This document shows, in pieces, positions 1 through 10,300 of a DNA stretch of 64,000 nt; positions within the stretch are counted from its first letter, which is position 1, and the number at the start of each line of letters is the position of its first letter. The position numbers were made by a program, and so were the translations under genes. The notes below the pieces were generated by a model that was given only the letters and a program-made list of their open reading frames with translations, was not told the DNA's origin and searched no databases. This stretch comes from an uncultured Granulosicoccus sp. (lineage in GTDB: Bacteria > Pseudomonadota > Gammaproteobacteria > Granulosicoccales > Granulosicoccaceae), in contig CANMQI010000007.1 of assembly GCA_947499955.1 (NCBI GenBank), positions 124,001-188,000 of the forward strand. The letters run 5' to 3'.

Positions 1-187
1 CATCGGTGACTTTGCCAGGCTGTTCGTCAGAGTAGCGGCCGAAGGCGCTGAAGACCAGCCGCATCAGTCTCAGTAGCGAAAGCCCGGTTGAACGGCCATG
101 ATGTCGATGGGTACGTAGAGCATTTATCGCCAACCGAACTGTATGTCCGGTTGACAGCGCACTCTTCATTCAGCGGATGGGGTCTGG

Positions 188-763
188 CTAGCGTTTGGCG
201 AAGTATTCATCATAGCGGAACACGAAGTCATTCCCGGCCTCTGGCAGATGACAGCTGCGGCAAGCCGACGCATCGGGTCCGCCCGGTGTCACACCGTCGG
301 CCTGATAACCTGCATAGATCCAGTCACCGTTGCGAAGTGCGGGATCAACAAGCTCTTCGGCACCTTCGCTCTTGCCCATCAGAAACACCAGAGAGAGTTC
401 ATCCTTGCTCATCTTGCCGTTGGCATCTATCTCGGGAGTACCATCCGCATTCATGACAGGCTTCCAGATTTCCATGACTGACAGGGTACCCGCGGGAAAG
501 TCATCACCCTGGTCCGTAGCATGTCCTACCTCATTGATATAGATGTCGCGTATCTGCTTGGCATCGGTCTTCTGTATATCAGTCAGGAAGACTGGCCAGC
601 TTCGGTAATCCGCGGGTACTGCCAACTGCCCATCTTGCAAACCAGGCGCCACGACTGCAGTCATGTCCGGTTCTGAGGTTCCTCTTATTCTGTCAACCGT
701 ATTGCAAGCGCTGACAACCATCGACACCAGTGCAATGGGCAATATCACGTTTCTTCGTTTCAC
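188..763 (-). CDS. Cytochrome P460-family lipoprotein
   Basis: The 191-residue product starts with a short basic region and a lipobox ending VVSAC near residue 20, so it is probably a lipoprotein facing the periplasm. The C-terminal region carries a CRSCH haem-c motif (CxxCH) about 25 residues from the end. This position and the small size match the cytochrome P460 family, whose members bind a c-type haem and in some bacteria oxidise hydroxylamine or detoxify nitrogen oxides. The substrate here cannot be told. The start is a GTG at 763 because an AGGAG lies 9 nt upstream of it. No partner gene is adjacent; the next gene on the same strand is an amidohydrolase more than 500 bp away. Confidence 0.8.
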   Translation of the reverse strand: MKRRNVILPIALVSMVVSACNTVDRIRGTSEPDMTAVVAPGLQDGQLAVPADYRSWPVFLTDIQKTDAKQIRDIYINEVGHATDQGDDFPAGTLSVMEIWKPVMNADGTPEIDANGKMSKDELSLVFLMGKSEGAEELVDPALRNGDWIYAGYQADGVTPGGPDASACRSCHLPEAGNDFVFRYDEYFAKR

Positions 764-1060
764 AAGGCTCGCTCCTGTTCAGGGATCTTGAGGGGACTTC
801 ATGAAAAGATACGCAGTGAACAGTGAAAAAGTTGCAAGCGGTGTAAAAAGAGAGAGCTATCGGGGGGTTATTGCAGTATTCGAGCGGAATGGACTTTGCC
901 TGCAAGAGTCAATGTCACTGTGAAAAACAACTGACTGTCAGGAATTACCGCAGAGATTGTCATTACTACCCGAGTGCTCGCAAGCCGTGTGCGATGCTTT
1001 CAGTCAAGGAAGAGTCTCGGCACAAGGCATCGGGATGGGTCGGAGAAAATGACGCCACCA

Positions 1061-1140
1061 GGGATACGAATTGATCGGCGCGCTTGTCGCGGATTATCAG
1101 ACGGTCGGTAGCGCTCTCTCCGGCCAGCCCGATGAGGCAG
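1061..1140. repeat. 80-bp dispersed repeat, copy 1
   Basis: This intergenic stretch matches 3329-3409 in the same orientation with about 85% identity. The shared core includes GCGCTTGTCGCGGATTATC followed by GACGGTCGGTAGCG. The two copies flank the amidohydrolase gene at 1278-3005. No open frame is shared convincingly, so I treat it as a non-coding dispersed element. The rest of the 764-1277 gap shows no gene or clear signal. Confidence 0.65.
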
Positions 1141-1277
1141 GTCAGAAAATGATGTGGCTTGCCGTGAAAAGCGCATAGCCTGCGCATCCTGTCGAGGTGT
1201 ACGGCAATTGTCGTCGATTGGGGTGGAGGCCCAAGACCCTTGTTCCATCAAGAGCCTTGGCATTCCGGGTCTGGTCG

Positions 1278-3005
1278 CTATTCCTTTGTATAAACGGTTT
1301 CACCGCCCAGAATGGTTTGCTCGACGACGATATCCTTGATGGTGCTCGGGTCGACAGTCAAAGGGTCATCTGACAGTACGACAAGATCAGCCAGCTTACC
1401 GACCTCTATGCTTCCCTTTGTGCTTTCCTCGAAGTTGGAGTAGGCCGCGTTGATCGTGGTCGCTTTCAGTGCTTCGAGTGGCGTGATGGCCTGTTCCGCA
1501 CCAATAACACTGTCACTGGTGGAGGTACGATTCACGGCCGACCAGATCAGGCGCATGGGTTCCATCGGTACCACCGGTGTGTCGGTATGAATCGTATAGG
1601 GCATGGCACGTGCCAGTGATGATTGGGTCGGGCTCATGCGAAAAGCTCGCTCAGGTCCCATGAAGATATCGCGGTGGCGGTCGCCCCAGTAATAGGTATG
1701 CAGGACGAAGTACGATGGAATGACGCCCAGGGCTTGCATTTCATCCAGTTGATCTTCTCGCGCCATCTGTGAATGAATGACCACATGGCGGGTATCTTCG
1801 CGAGGGTTGGTCTCCTGTGCCTGACGAATGCCGTAGAGGATATCGTCAATGGCAGCATCGCCGTTGCCGTGAATGATGGCCTGGCGGCCCGCATCGTGTA
1901 TTTCCTTTATCCTGGCAGCAAGTGCCTCGCGTTCGTATCGAGGAAATCCGACATAATCATCGGGTTGATCTTCGGGGGTGACGTAGTAGGGCTGCGAGAG
2001 ATACCCGGTATAGCCCTGAATGGAACCGTCGGCAAAATCCTTGACGCCACCAATGGTGATTCTGTCAGACATGAATTCCATGGCCTCGACGGCATCAACG
2101 GCATCGAGTGTCGGCCAGATGTTGACTCGGATAGGCAGTCCGGCGCTGCTGGAGGCAACGAGGTCTATCAGGCTGGCAAAGGCGGCGGGTGCGGCGCCGT
2201 CGTTGGCCGTAGTCACCCCCTGTGAGGAATAGGTGGCTGCTGCACTTCGGATGGCTTGAGTGAGTTCGGCAGCCGTGTTTGCCGGAATCAGCCCGGATAC
2301 CTGGGTCATGGCTGAAGGTTCTTCGAGTACGCCGTTGGGCTCACCGTTTTCATCAAACCTGATGGCACCACCTTCCGGCTGTGGCGTTTCGGACGTGATG
2401 CCGGCCATCTCCAGCGCGAGGCTATTGGCAACTGCCAGATGACCGGAGGTATGAGTGATCAGAATCGGGTGTGTGGTGGAGACCCTGTCAAGGTCTTCTC
2501 GCGTCGGGTGCCGCAATTCTGTCAGCAGGGTATCGTCGTAGCCAAAGCCCTGTATCCAGTTGCCTTCCTCGATGTTTTCAGCTGCTGCGGTGAGCTTGGC
2601 AACCAGTTGTTCGATGCTTTCGACGTCACCTATGGGTGGGCTATTCAAATTGACGTTGAACAGCTCGGTAATGCCGGCGTAGACGAAATGACTGTGGGCA
2701 TCGTAGATGCCGGGGATCATGGTCTTGCCGTCGAGATCGATGACTGATGCGTCTGCGTCAAGCTCGGTTCGAAGCTCCTGTTCACTTCCTACTGCTGTAA
2801 TGATGTCACCTGTGACAATGATGGCGTCGGCAATGGTGTCTTGCTCATCGAGTGTCAGGATGTTGGCGTTCATGTACAGTGTACTGGGCCCTTCGTTATC
2901 CCCTGCTGAGTTGTCGCTGTCATCGCTGGAGCTGCAAGCAGAAAGCACGAACAGCAACGATGCCAAGGTTGTATTAAGGATGGTAGGAGAAAAACTGGTT
3001 TTCAT
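1278..3005 (-). CDS. YtcJ-like metal-dependent amidohydrolase, lipoprotein
   Basis: The protein begins with a signal peptide and lipobox (FVLSAC then an SSSDDSD linker), so it should be anchored in a membrane outside the cytoplasm. The body matches the amidohydrolase 3/YtcJ family: an N-terminal beta-sandwich segment, then GKTMIPGIYDAHSHF carrying the HxH-type metal-binding motif, later histidines in HGNGDAAID and VVIHSQMA, and the C-terminal KGSIEVGKLADLVVLSDDP typical of the composite domain. Family members hydrolyse amide or ester-like bonds; the substrate is unknown. I chose the ATG at 3005 because AAGGAG lies 7 nt upstream; a further 8 codons upstream are open but lack such a site. Confidence 0.9.
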   Translation of the reverse strand: MKTSFSPTILNTTLASLLFVLSACSSSDDSDNSAGDNEGPSTLYMNANILTLDEQDTIADAIIVTGDIITAVGSEQELRTELDADASVIDLDGKTMIPGIYDAHSHFVYAGITELFNVNLNSPPIGDVESIEQLVAKLTAAAENIEEGNWIQGFGYDDTLLTELRHPTREDLDRVSTTHPILITHTSGHLAVANSLALEMAGITSETPQPEGGAIRFDENGEPNGVLEEPSAMTQVSGLIPANTAAELTQAIRSAAATYSSQGVTTANDGAAPAAFASLIDLVASSSAGLPIRVNIWPTLDAVDAVEAMEFMSDRITIGGVKDFADGSIQGYTGYLSQPYYVTPEDQPDDYVGFPRYEREALAARIKEIHDAGRQAIIHGNGDAAIDDILYGIRQAQETNPREDTRHVVIHSQMAREDQLDEMQALGVIPSYFVLHTYYWGDRHRDIFMGPERAFRMSPTQSSLARAMPYTIHTDTPVVPMEPMRLIWSAVNRTSTSDSVIGAEQAITPLEALKATTINAAYSNFEESTKGSIEVGKLADLVVLSDDPLTVDPSTIKDIVVEQTILGGETVYTKE

Positions 3006-3328
3006 GTAGTGCTCCTTCGAGTCTGCCAATTCGTAACCTGCAAGATATATCGAATATCAGGTGGCGCACAAGGGAAAAAAATTCGAATAATCGGGGCTCT
3101 GCGCGTGTCTTGACTTGGTGAGTGAGTGTTCGGGCGAGGTTTGTGTGAGGACGAATCAAATGCCAGTATTTTGATAACATCTGAAGTCTCAAGTCGGGAG
3201 ACGTGCCCCAGTAACAGTCTTGCGGTCAGTGACTGGAAATATCGTCGGCAAGCGGAAGGTGTCGCGAGGGGGGGGCGGCTGTACCAGCTTGTCTTCGCCA
3301 GCGCTTGCTTGTTCGGATTGCGGCAGTA

Positions 3329-3409
3329 GAGATACGGATTGATAGACGCGCTTGTCGCGGATTATCGGACGGTCGGTAGCGGTCTCTTCGACCAGTCCGA
3401 TCAGGGTTG
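3329..3409. repeat. 80-bp dispersed repeat, copy 2
   Basis: This is the second copy of the repeat at 1061-1140, in the same orientation, just beyond the 5' side of the amidohydrolase gene. The 3006-3542 gap holds this repeat and the hairpin at 3458-3485, and I see no gene in it. Confidence 0.65.
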
Positions 3410-3457
3410 AGAGGCAGCCACGTGACCGTAGGTCGTCCTTCGAGAAGCCCCTCTGAA

Positions 3458-3485
3458 GTCCCTCCAGAGCATTGCCTGGAGGGAC
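3458..3485. terminator. Perfect 10-bp hairpin downstream of lipoprotein gene
   Basis: GTCCCTCCAG, an 8-nt loop and CTGGAGGGAC form a perfect 10-bp stem about 60 bp past the stop codon of the lipoprotein gene at 3543-4412. No T-run follows on either strand, so it may be a stabilising 3' hairpin or a weak bidirectional terminator rather than a classic intrinsic terminator. Confidence 0.45.
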
Positions 3486-3542
3486 CACTTACCACTGGAT
3501 AAACCCGGCACACCCGTCGTCGACAGGTGACGCCGTCATGAC

Positions 3543-4412
3543 TTACTGGCGTGTGAGCAGGGCCGTGAAGTTGTTGGCGTCACCCTCAGCACCAAATCCG
3601 TTCAACACCAGCTGGCTGTTGGTACGGTTGAAGAACAACACACCCTCGCGATCGAAGTCGTTCCAGTTGTACTGGATCGGCAGATACAGGGAGGAGTCTG
3701 CAGCGGTACCGACAGTTCCTGTCAGGGCGATACCATCGACACCATCGGGAATGCTGCCACTGGCGTAATCGGTGAATCCGCTGACCGCACCATCCGCTGC
3801 AATGGTCATTGAAAGCACCAGATTGTCGGTTGCACTGAAGGACGTACGTGCGACCCAGGTACCGGCAATGTCGGCCACGCTGATGGCACTGACGTCATCG
3901 CTACCGGCGAAGGTCAGCGAAAAGCTGCCGGCATCGCCCGTGTTGTCCAGCTGCTGGCCATCATTGGTGACGGCGAGGTTGTAGGTTACGGAATCGGCTC
4001 CAGCCTCGAACGTCGTGATGCCCGACGGCACATCACCGACCAGTGTGAAGGAATCGCCGTGCGCCGGATTTTCACTGTCACGATGGATGAATCGGTCTGC
4101 TGCACCGCCCACACTGCCGAAGGCAGCCTCGTAGACGCCACTACCGGCGCTGTAGCTGTAGATATCATTGTCCGGCTCGATCACGACTACGGCTTCGCCG
4201 AAACCGTTGTTGCCAAACCACACACCAGAGATACCGCCGTTCACGTTGTCACCACCCGTGCCACCACCGGTGTCAGATCCAGTATCACCACCAGTGCCAC
4301 CGGTATCAGCTCCGGTGTCTCCCCCGGTAGTGTCACCATCGGAGTCATTACTGCTGGAACAGGCCGTCAGACTGGCGATCAGCAGCAGCGGCAGTAGGGT
4401 TCTTGCTTTCAT
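3543..4412 (-). CDS. Asp/Gly/Thr-rich-linker lipoprotein of unknown function
   Basis: The product has a signal peptide with a clear lipobox (LIASLTAC). A low-complexity linker of repeated GGDTG-type units follows, roughly residues 25-55, and then a predicted beta-rich domain of about 230 residues. I do not recognise the globular domain. Proteins of this shape are usually surface or periplasmic lipoproteins with a flexible tether. The ATG at 4412 is chosen because it places the basic residues just before the hydrophobic core; an ATG three codons upstream (4421) is also possible. The linker is encoded by near-repeated 9-15 bp units and may vary in length between strains. Confidence 0.7.
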   Translation of the reverse strand: MKARTLLPLLLIASLTACSSSNDSDGDTTGGDTGADTGGTGGDTGSDTGGGTGGDNVNGGISGVWFGNNGFGEAVVVIEPDNDIYSYSAGSGVYEAAFGSVGGAADRFIHRDSENPAHGDSFTLVGDVPSGITTFEAGADSVTYNLAVTNDGQQLDNTGDAGSFSLTFAGSDDVSAISVADIAGTWVARTSFSATDNLVLSMTIAADGAVSGFTDYASGSIPDGVDGIALTGTVGTAADSSLYLPIQYNWNDFDREGVLFFNRTNSQLVLNGFGAEGDANNFTALLTRQ

Positions 4413-4657
4413 ATCAGGCATCCATTATCTGTCGAAACGACCGGCCAATCGTACCGCATCCGAGGCTCTGTCTTCCAGAGAGGCCCCCTAAACGGGGCAT
4501 CATTTTCTGTCGAATGCCACACAAGTGTCGTTTTCACGGTATTGCGCGACTTCATCACCTCGGAGCCAGGCCGAGAACCGCTGATCGGCTGTGCAACATG
4601 TTGCGCAGCGGGTGTGGACAGAACCTGCAAACCGGGCCGGGGAGGCTTCGCCAGCTA

Positions 4658-4842
4658 ACGGTTATCCCCAAATCCTGTGGATAAGTATGTGGATGAACCG
4701 CGTATAGATCGGTGAGGCCGAGTCCCTGTCATGCTCTCGTCATTCTGTACAAAGTATGCGCACCCGGAGGGTGTGCTTTTCTGCTAGAGCGTGGCGCTGT
4801 TCATTCGCCTTCGGTGGACAGGCTCGGTTTGAGCCAGTCTTC
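4658..4842. repeat. DnaA-box repeat, copy A (left end of Wadjet cassette)
   Basis: This copy matches 13339-13523 over about 185 bp with more than 90% identity and the same orientation. It opens with an inverted pair of DnaA-box-like 9-mers (TTATCCCCA, 5 nt, TGTGGATAA), then a third TGTGGAT, then CGTATAGATCGG and a conserved tail ending in GTTTGAGCCAGTCTTC. Shorter relatives occur at 24989, 52191 and 59793. With copy B it brackets jetABCD and hipBA. Confidence 0.85.
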
Positions 4843-4843
4843 C

Positions 4844-4871
4844 TTGCCATGAGATGGTTTCGAGATATGAA
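4844..4871 (+). promoter_or_regulatory. Candidate sigma-70 promoter of jetABCD
   Basis: TTGCCA at 4844-4849 and TATGAA at 4866-4871 are separated by 16 bp, and transcription would begin about 20 nt before the GTG at 4899. The -35 element abuts the end of repeat copy A. This rests on consensus matching only. Confidence 0.35.
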
Positions 4872-4898
4872 TTTGTACTAATCCGTTATCATCCTCCC

Positions 4899-6389
4899 GT
4901 GAGTCACTCCCGCACCAACGATTACATCACTGCCCGTACCCAGCATCCGGCCTGGGTTCTGCTGGCGTCTCGCCGTGCTCCATTGATTGTGGCCTGTCTG
5001 CAGTCCCTGTTCGAAGAGGCGCACGATGGCGTGCTGATGGACGACGCCCTGCAGACACTGGCAGCGATGCTGGCACCGCACGCCAACGACGAGCATTACG
5101 AGATCGACCCCGCGCGCTTGCCGCAGCTCGCAGGACGAGAGCTACGCCTTTGGATTCGTCGTTCACTGATCATCGAGCGCGGTGGCCGCATCTACGCCAC
5201 CGACGCCCTGCAGGCGGCAATCTCCTTCGTGGAAGGTCTGGACAATCGCATCATGACGTCCACCGCGTCACGGCTGTCGGTGGTGCAGCGGGAGATCGAA
5301 CGTCTTGAGACGGGCCTCAATCCCGATGCCGGTCAGCGCATTGCGAGTCTTGAGCGGCGTATAACTGATTTGCAACGTGAACTTGTTGCGGCAGAAGCCG
5401 GTGATGTGCCGGTATTGAACGCGGCCGAGGCGATCGAGCGAATCCGTGACATCTACACCCTGGCAACGGGCCTGCGTGTAGATTTTCGTCGCGTCGAGGA
5501 TTCCTGGCGTGAGGCAGACAAGGCGCTCAGGCACAACATCATCAACGATCAGCAACACCGCGGCAATATCGTCGATCAGTTGCTCGATGGTCACGAAGCG
5601 TTGCTCGATACCGCTGAAGGGCGAGTGTTCGAGAGTTTTCAGGCGCAGCTTCGCCAGTCTGTCGATCTTGATCTCATGCGCGAGCGTCTGCGTGAGATTC
5701 TCTCGCACGAGGTCAGCGAGAAGGCACTCACGCAACAACAGCAGAACGATCTGCGCTTTCTGGTGGGTCGTCTGGTCAAGGAATCGGAAGTGGTCTTTCA
5801 GGCTCGGGCGCGTAGCGAGCGTGATGTCAAAGGCTTTTTGAAAACCGGTCTGGCGGCAGAGCATCACCGCGTAGGTCAGCTTCTGGGCGAGATCTTCCAG
5901 GAAATGCTGCAGCTCGATTGGCAACGTTCGGCAACACGGCGTACCGCCTCACCCTTGCCACCGGTTGCCGTGCCCATTGCCGGCATTCCGATCATCGAGC
6001 GCCTGCGCTTCAAGTCACTTGACAGTGACACAGTCGCAGAGCTGGATCTTTCGCAGGCCAACGATGAAGCGGCATCACTGGACAAGGAGTTCTGGACAGA
6101 CTTCGACGGTCTGGATCGCGAAGTGGTCATGGCTGAGACGCTGGCTCTGCTCAAGGAACGGAACCGCCCATTGTCGCTGGCTGAACTGGCCAGGGCATTA
6201 CCGCCAACACATGACCTGGAAACCTTTGCCTTGTGGATCACCATGGCCCGTGAGGCGGGTATCGAGATCGTCACGAACGAAAGCGAAGAGGTCGACCTCG
6301 TGGATGAGGATGCACGACAATGGCGGTTTACATTGCCACTGACAACTCTGGACGAAACGTCGGTCGCAGCGATCGAGTGGGATATCTGA
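4899..6389 (+). CDS. jetA: Wadjet JetA (DUF3375, kleisin-like subunit)
   Basis: The product belongs to the DUF3375 family, the JetA (MukF/kleisin-like) subunit of Wadjet. Its N-terminus has the conserved block QHPAWVLLASRRAPLIVACL, followed by a winged-helix-like region, a central coiled-coil segment around residues 120-180, and a helical middle. In Wadjet, JetA bridges the heads of the JetC SMC dimer and binds JetB, forming the complex that recognises small circular DNA by loop extrusion. The frame is open from an ATG at 4854, but I prefer GTG 4899 because homologous JetA proteins begin close to the AWVLLASRRAP block and because a candidate promoter overlaps 4854. The jetB start follows the stop codon directly (TGAATG). 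Confidence 0.93.
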   Translation: MSHSRTNDYITARTQHPAWVLLASRRAPLIVACLQSLFEEAHDGVLMDDALQTLAAMLAPHANDEHYEIDPARLPQLAGRELRLWIRRSLIIERGGRIYATDALQAAISFVEGLDNRIMTSTASRLSVVQREIERLETGLNPDAGQRIASLERRITDLQRELVAAEAGDVPVLNAAEAIERIRDIYTLATGLRVDFRRVEDSWREADKALRHNIINDQQHRGNIVDQLLDGHEALLDTAEGRVFESFQAQLRQSVDLDLMRERLREILSHEVSEKALTQQQQNDLRFLVGRLVKESEVVFQARARSERDVKGFLKTGLAAEHHRVGQLLGEIFQEMLQLDWQRSATRRTASPLPPVAVPIAGIPIIERLRFKSLDSDTVAELDLSQANDEAASLDKEFWTDFDGLDREVVMAETLALLKERNRPLSLAELARALPPTHDLETFALWITMAREAGIEIVTNESEEVDLVDEDARQWRFTLPLTTLDETSVAAIEWDI

Positions 6390-7328
6390 ATGCCCGGTAC
6401 GTTTGACGAATTGACAGGTACCGCTCGGCTGGTGGATGGCGAGCGTGACGAGAGTGGTGCAGGCGCTGGAGAGAGTGGCGTTGTTGCCAAAGCGATCTTG
6501 CCTGATGCAGGAGCTCTGCCAGGGGCAGATTCGAGCAGTGAGCGAACGCCGCAGCAGATCCGTGAGGTGGCCAAGGAGCTTACCCGCTACGGGCTTATTG
6601 AAGCGCTCAGAAAGCCGAATCTCTATCGCGTACTGCAGAATCAGCAGCGCGCAATCGCAGCGATTCTCGAGCCGCTGGATCTGGATCTGGCCATTGATGA
6701 CGTGCGCGGTATTGCCTTTGTCACCGTGCGTGCAGAGGTCGCTGACAGCGAATTCTCCGCCGAGGAAGAAGCTGACCCGGATGAATGGTCGCATCCGCTG
6801 GTACGGCGTCAGCGCCTGACTCTGGAGCAATCCCTGCTGGTGGCCATTCTTCGGCAACATTTCGTGGCCCATGAGCAGGAAGCGGGCATTGGTGCAGATG
6901 ATGCGCGTGTCGCTGTCGATGAGCTCATTCCCCAGTTTCAGATCTACTTGGGGGATCCCGGCAGTGAAGCAAAGGAGCGTACCCGTATGCTGACCTTGCT
7001 CGATCAACTCAAAGGTCATGGACTCGTCTCTGAACCCGACACGCATGAGCGCGTGACCATCCGCCCGATCATCGCGCATCTGGCCAGTCCCGAGAATCTC
7101 CAGCACCTGCTTTCCTGGCTGCGTCAGCGGCGCACGGGGGAGAGCGAGGGAAAAGCGCAGACAAAGGCCACCACTGCTGCAAGTGCCACGATGGAAACGG
7201 TGGTGACGCCGAAAAGGACAGTTGGCGCGCAGTCAGAGGCAGTCGGCCAGCACAGCAGCACGACAGGCAGCGGTCAGACGGGTGAGCTGTTTGGCGAGCA
7301 GAATGATACGAGCGGTCGTGGGGAATGA
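6390..7328 (+). CDS. jetB: Wadjet JetB (DUF4194, MukE-like subunit)
   Basis: JetB is the DUF4194, MukE-like winged-helix subunit of the Wadjet complex. The 312-residue product has a variable N-terminal tail, then the helical segment around QQIREVAKELTRYGLIEAL. The conserved DEWSHPLVRRQRLTLEQSLL follows, then paired winged-helix segments and a low-complexity Thr/Ser/Gly-rich tail of about 65 residues that may be disordered. It overlaps jetC by 4 bp, which indicates translational coupling. Its position between a DUF3375 gene and an SMC-like ATPase gene makes the assignment firm even though the sequence itself is poorly conserved. Confidence 0.9.
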   Translation: MPGTFDELTGTARLVDGERDESGAGAGESGVVAKAILPDAGALPGADSSSERTPQQIREVAKELTRYGLIEALRKPNLYRVLQNQQRAIAAILEPLDLDLAIDDVRGIAFVTVRAEVADSEFSAEEEADPDEWSHPLVRRQRLTLEQSLLVAILRQHFVAHEQEAGIGADDARVAVDELIPQFQIYLGDPGSEAKERTRMLTLLDQLKGHGLVSEPDTHERVTIRPIIAHLASPENLQHLLSWLRQRRTGESEGKAQTKATTAASATMETVVTPKRTVGAQSEAVGQHSSTTGSGQTGELFGEQNDTSGRGE

Positions 7329-10300
7329 ATAGCCAGGCAAGCTTCGCCGCTCTTGCGGACCCCTTGATACTGACTGACATCGAGCTCTATAACTGGGGTG
7401 GATTCAACGGTCGTCACAAGGCCAGCATTGATCCTGAGGGTACGGCCATTGTCGGTGCCACGGGCAGTGGCAAGACCACACTGGTCGATGCGCTGATGAC
7501 GCTGCTTTGTGCGAACCCGCGTTATAACCTGGCATCCACCGGTGGGCACGAAAGCGATCGTGATCTCGGCTCCTATGTGCGAGGGGTGTCAGGTCCGGGC
7601 GACGGTGGTAGCGAACAGAACCACATCGCCCGCAAAGGACGCACTGTTACCGGGATTGCGGCCCGCTTCGAGAACGCTGAGCACAGTCTGCGTATCGGTG
7701 CAGTGTTGTGGTTCGACGGCAGTGGCGCCTCGGCGGCCGACATGAAGAAGCTCTGGTTGTATGCCGACGATCCGGAGCAAACGCTCGATCATTGGCTTGA
7801 AGTGCAGCACGATGGTGGCATGCGGGCACTGCGGCAGATGGACAAGCAACAGACTGGCATCTGGACCTACCCGAGCAAGAAAGCCTATCTGGCACGACTG
7901 CGTGATCGCTTCGATGTTGGGGAGAATGCTTTCACGTTGCTGAACCGCGCGGCGGGGCTGAAGCAGCTGAACAGCATCGACGAGATCTTCCGCGAACTCG
8001 TACTCGATGATGAATCGGCCTTCGAGCGGGCGCTGGAGGTTGCGAACAGTTTTGATGATCTGACCGACATTCGCGAGGAGCTCGAGATAGCGCGTGAACA
8101 GCAACGCAAACTGTTGCCGGTTGCGAAATTCTGGAAGGACTTCGAGAAGGTCACTACGGATCTCGAACATCAGCGCACACTGCGAAACGTGCTGCCTGTC
8201 TGGTACGCCGAACAGGCGGCAACGCTCTGGCGAGCGACGCTTGCGCGCACAACAGAATCACTTGATACGGCACGACGCAAGGCCAGTCAGCTTGAAGAGG
8301 ATCGTGACAGGCTGCGTGACATCAGCGAAGCTCATCGAGAAGCCTACTTTGGCGCTGGCGGCACCAATATCGAACAGCTTGAACTGCGCATTCGCGACAA
8401 CCAGCACGAGCGCGAACGTCGCCAGCAGGATGCCGATCAATACCGAAAACTCACAGCCGCACTGGCACTGAACGAGACGTTGGACGCAGCAGCGCTGGAG
8501 AGCAATCAGCGTGTTGCGGGTGAGCGCGTGGCTGCGCTGGAGTCCACCATCGAGGAGGCCGATCGCCAGACGCTGGATCTGCGCAGTACCGAACGGGATG
8601 CGGAAAATCGTCGCGCGGATCTGGCCCGCGAGCTCGAGGAAGTGCGCAGGCGACCGGATTCGAATCTGCCACCGGCGTTCCAGCAGTTTCGTAGCGCATT
8701 GGCACAGACCCTTGAGGTTGATGAGGCGTCATTGCCCTTCGTGGCTGAACTGGTGCAGGTCAAGGAGGGTGAGCAGCGCTGGCGTGGCGCCATCGAGCGT
8801 GCCATCGGCTCGCATCGCTTGCGTATCCTCGTGCCTCCCGAGCACATCGATGCCGCACTGAGTTGGGTCAACAGTCGCGACAATCGCCTGCATGTGCGGC
8901 TGTTCGAGGCGAAAGAGCCTGCGAAGGCGGCCGTGTTCTTCGACGATGGTTTCACACGCAAGCTGGAGTTTCGTACTCACCCGGCGCGCGAGGCCTTGAA
9001 GTCTCTGCTTGCCGGAATCGATCGCCATTGTGTCGACAGTCCGCAGGCACTGCGGCATACCGCGCATGCCATGACATCCGCAGGGCTCATGTCAGGCCAT
9101 TCCCAGCAGTTTGAAAAGCAGGACCAGAAGCGCCTCAGCGCAGACTGGATGACAGGCTTTGACAATCGCGATCGACTCGCCTGGCTTGAACAGGCCGTGA
9201 TGGAGGCCGAGGCGGACCTGGCAATGAAGGCGAAGGAAGCCAGCGAGGCCCGCAGGATGCTGAAGGCGCTGCAGATGGAAAAGCTGATGCTCGAACGTCT
9301 GGTCGAAATCCGCTTCGAACGTATCGATGTGCTCGGTATCGATCGCTTGCTGGATGATCTCGGCCAACAGCTGGCAGCGCTTGTTGATCCTGAGTCGGAT
9401 ACGGCGAAACTCAAGCGGCAGTGGGAGCAGGGGCTTGCCGAACTGGGCAAGCTCGAAAAGCTGTTGAACAGTTCCCAAAGAGATGTCATGCGGTTGGAGC
9501 AACAAGTGGAACAGGCTGAGCGCGAGCTTGCGAACGCGCGGGCACGTGCAGCAGAGGGATTGGACGGTGAGCAGCGCAGCTTGGGCGACAAGCATTTCAC
9601 GGCCATCACGGAGGAAAGCCTTGGCGATATCCTCAACATCGAGCGCAAGCAGAGCCTTGGCCTGCAGGAGCGAATCGATGCGCTGGGCACACGCCTGACC
9701 GATGTGCGTGCCAGGCTGACGCAGGGTATGTCCGATGCCAAGAGCGTCGATCGCGGCGCTCTTTCGGATGTCGGGCGTGAACTTGACGATGTACCGGCCT
9801 ATCTCGAACGGCTCCGGGTCCTGGATGAAGAGGCGCTACCTGAAAAGCGACGCCGCTTTCTGCAGTATCTCAATCAGTCTTCTGATGAAGGCGTCACACA
9901 GCTGCTGAGTCATATCGATAACGAAGTGTCGATGATAGAGGAGCGCATCGCTGATTTGAATGGCACCCTGAAACGGGTTGATTTTCAGCGCGAGCGCTAC
10001 CTCAGGCTCGTGTCCAACAAGGTGGTGCATGAAAGTCTGCGTACCCTGCAGCGTGCACAGAAAGACCTGAATGCTGCCCGTTTCAAGGACGATGATGGCG
10101 AAAGCCAGTACCGAGCGCTACGTCATCTGGTGGCATTGTTGCGTGATGCCTGTGAACGGCGACGCACTGTCGGCGCTCGCGCTTTGCTCGATCCGCGCTA
10201 CCGGCTGGAGTTCGCGGTCTCGGTGATCAGTCGCGAAGACGATACACTGATCGAAACCCGTACCAGCTCGCAGGGCGGCAGTGGTGGTGAAAAGGAAATC

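Noticed and set aside
1..187. Possible gene ends at the left window edge (a plus-strand frame ending at 86, or a minus-strand ATG at 64)
   Set aside because: Too short on either strand to recognise, and neither has supporting ribosome or motif evidence.
4482..4506. GCCCC...GGGGC hairpin followed by a T-rich stretch
   Set aside because: It points away from the nearest upstream plus-strand gene, and none ends here; it lies in the 5' region of a minus-strand gene.
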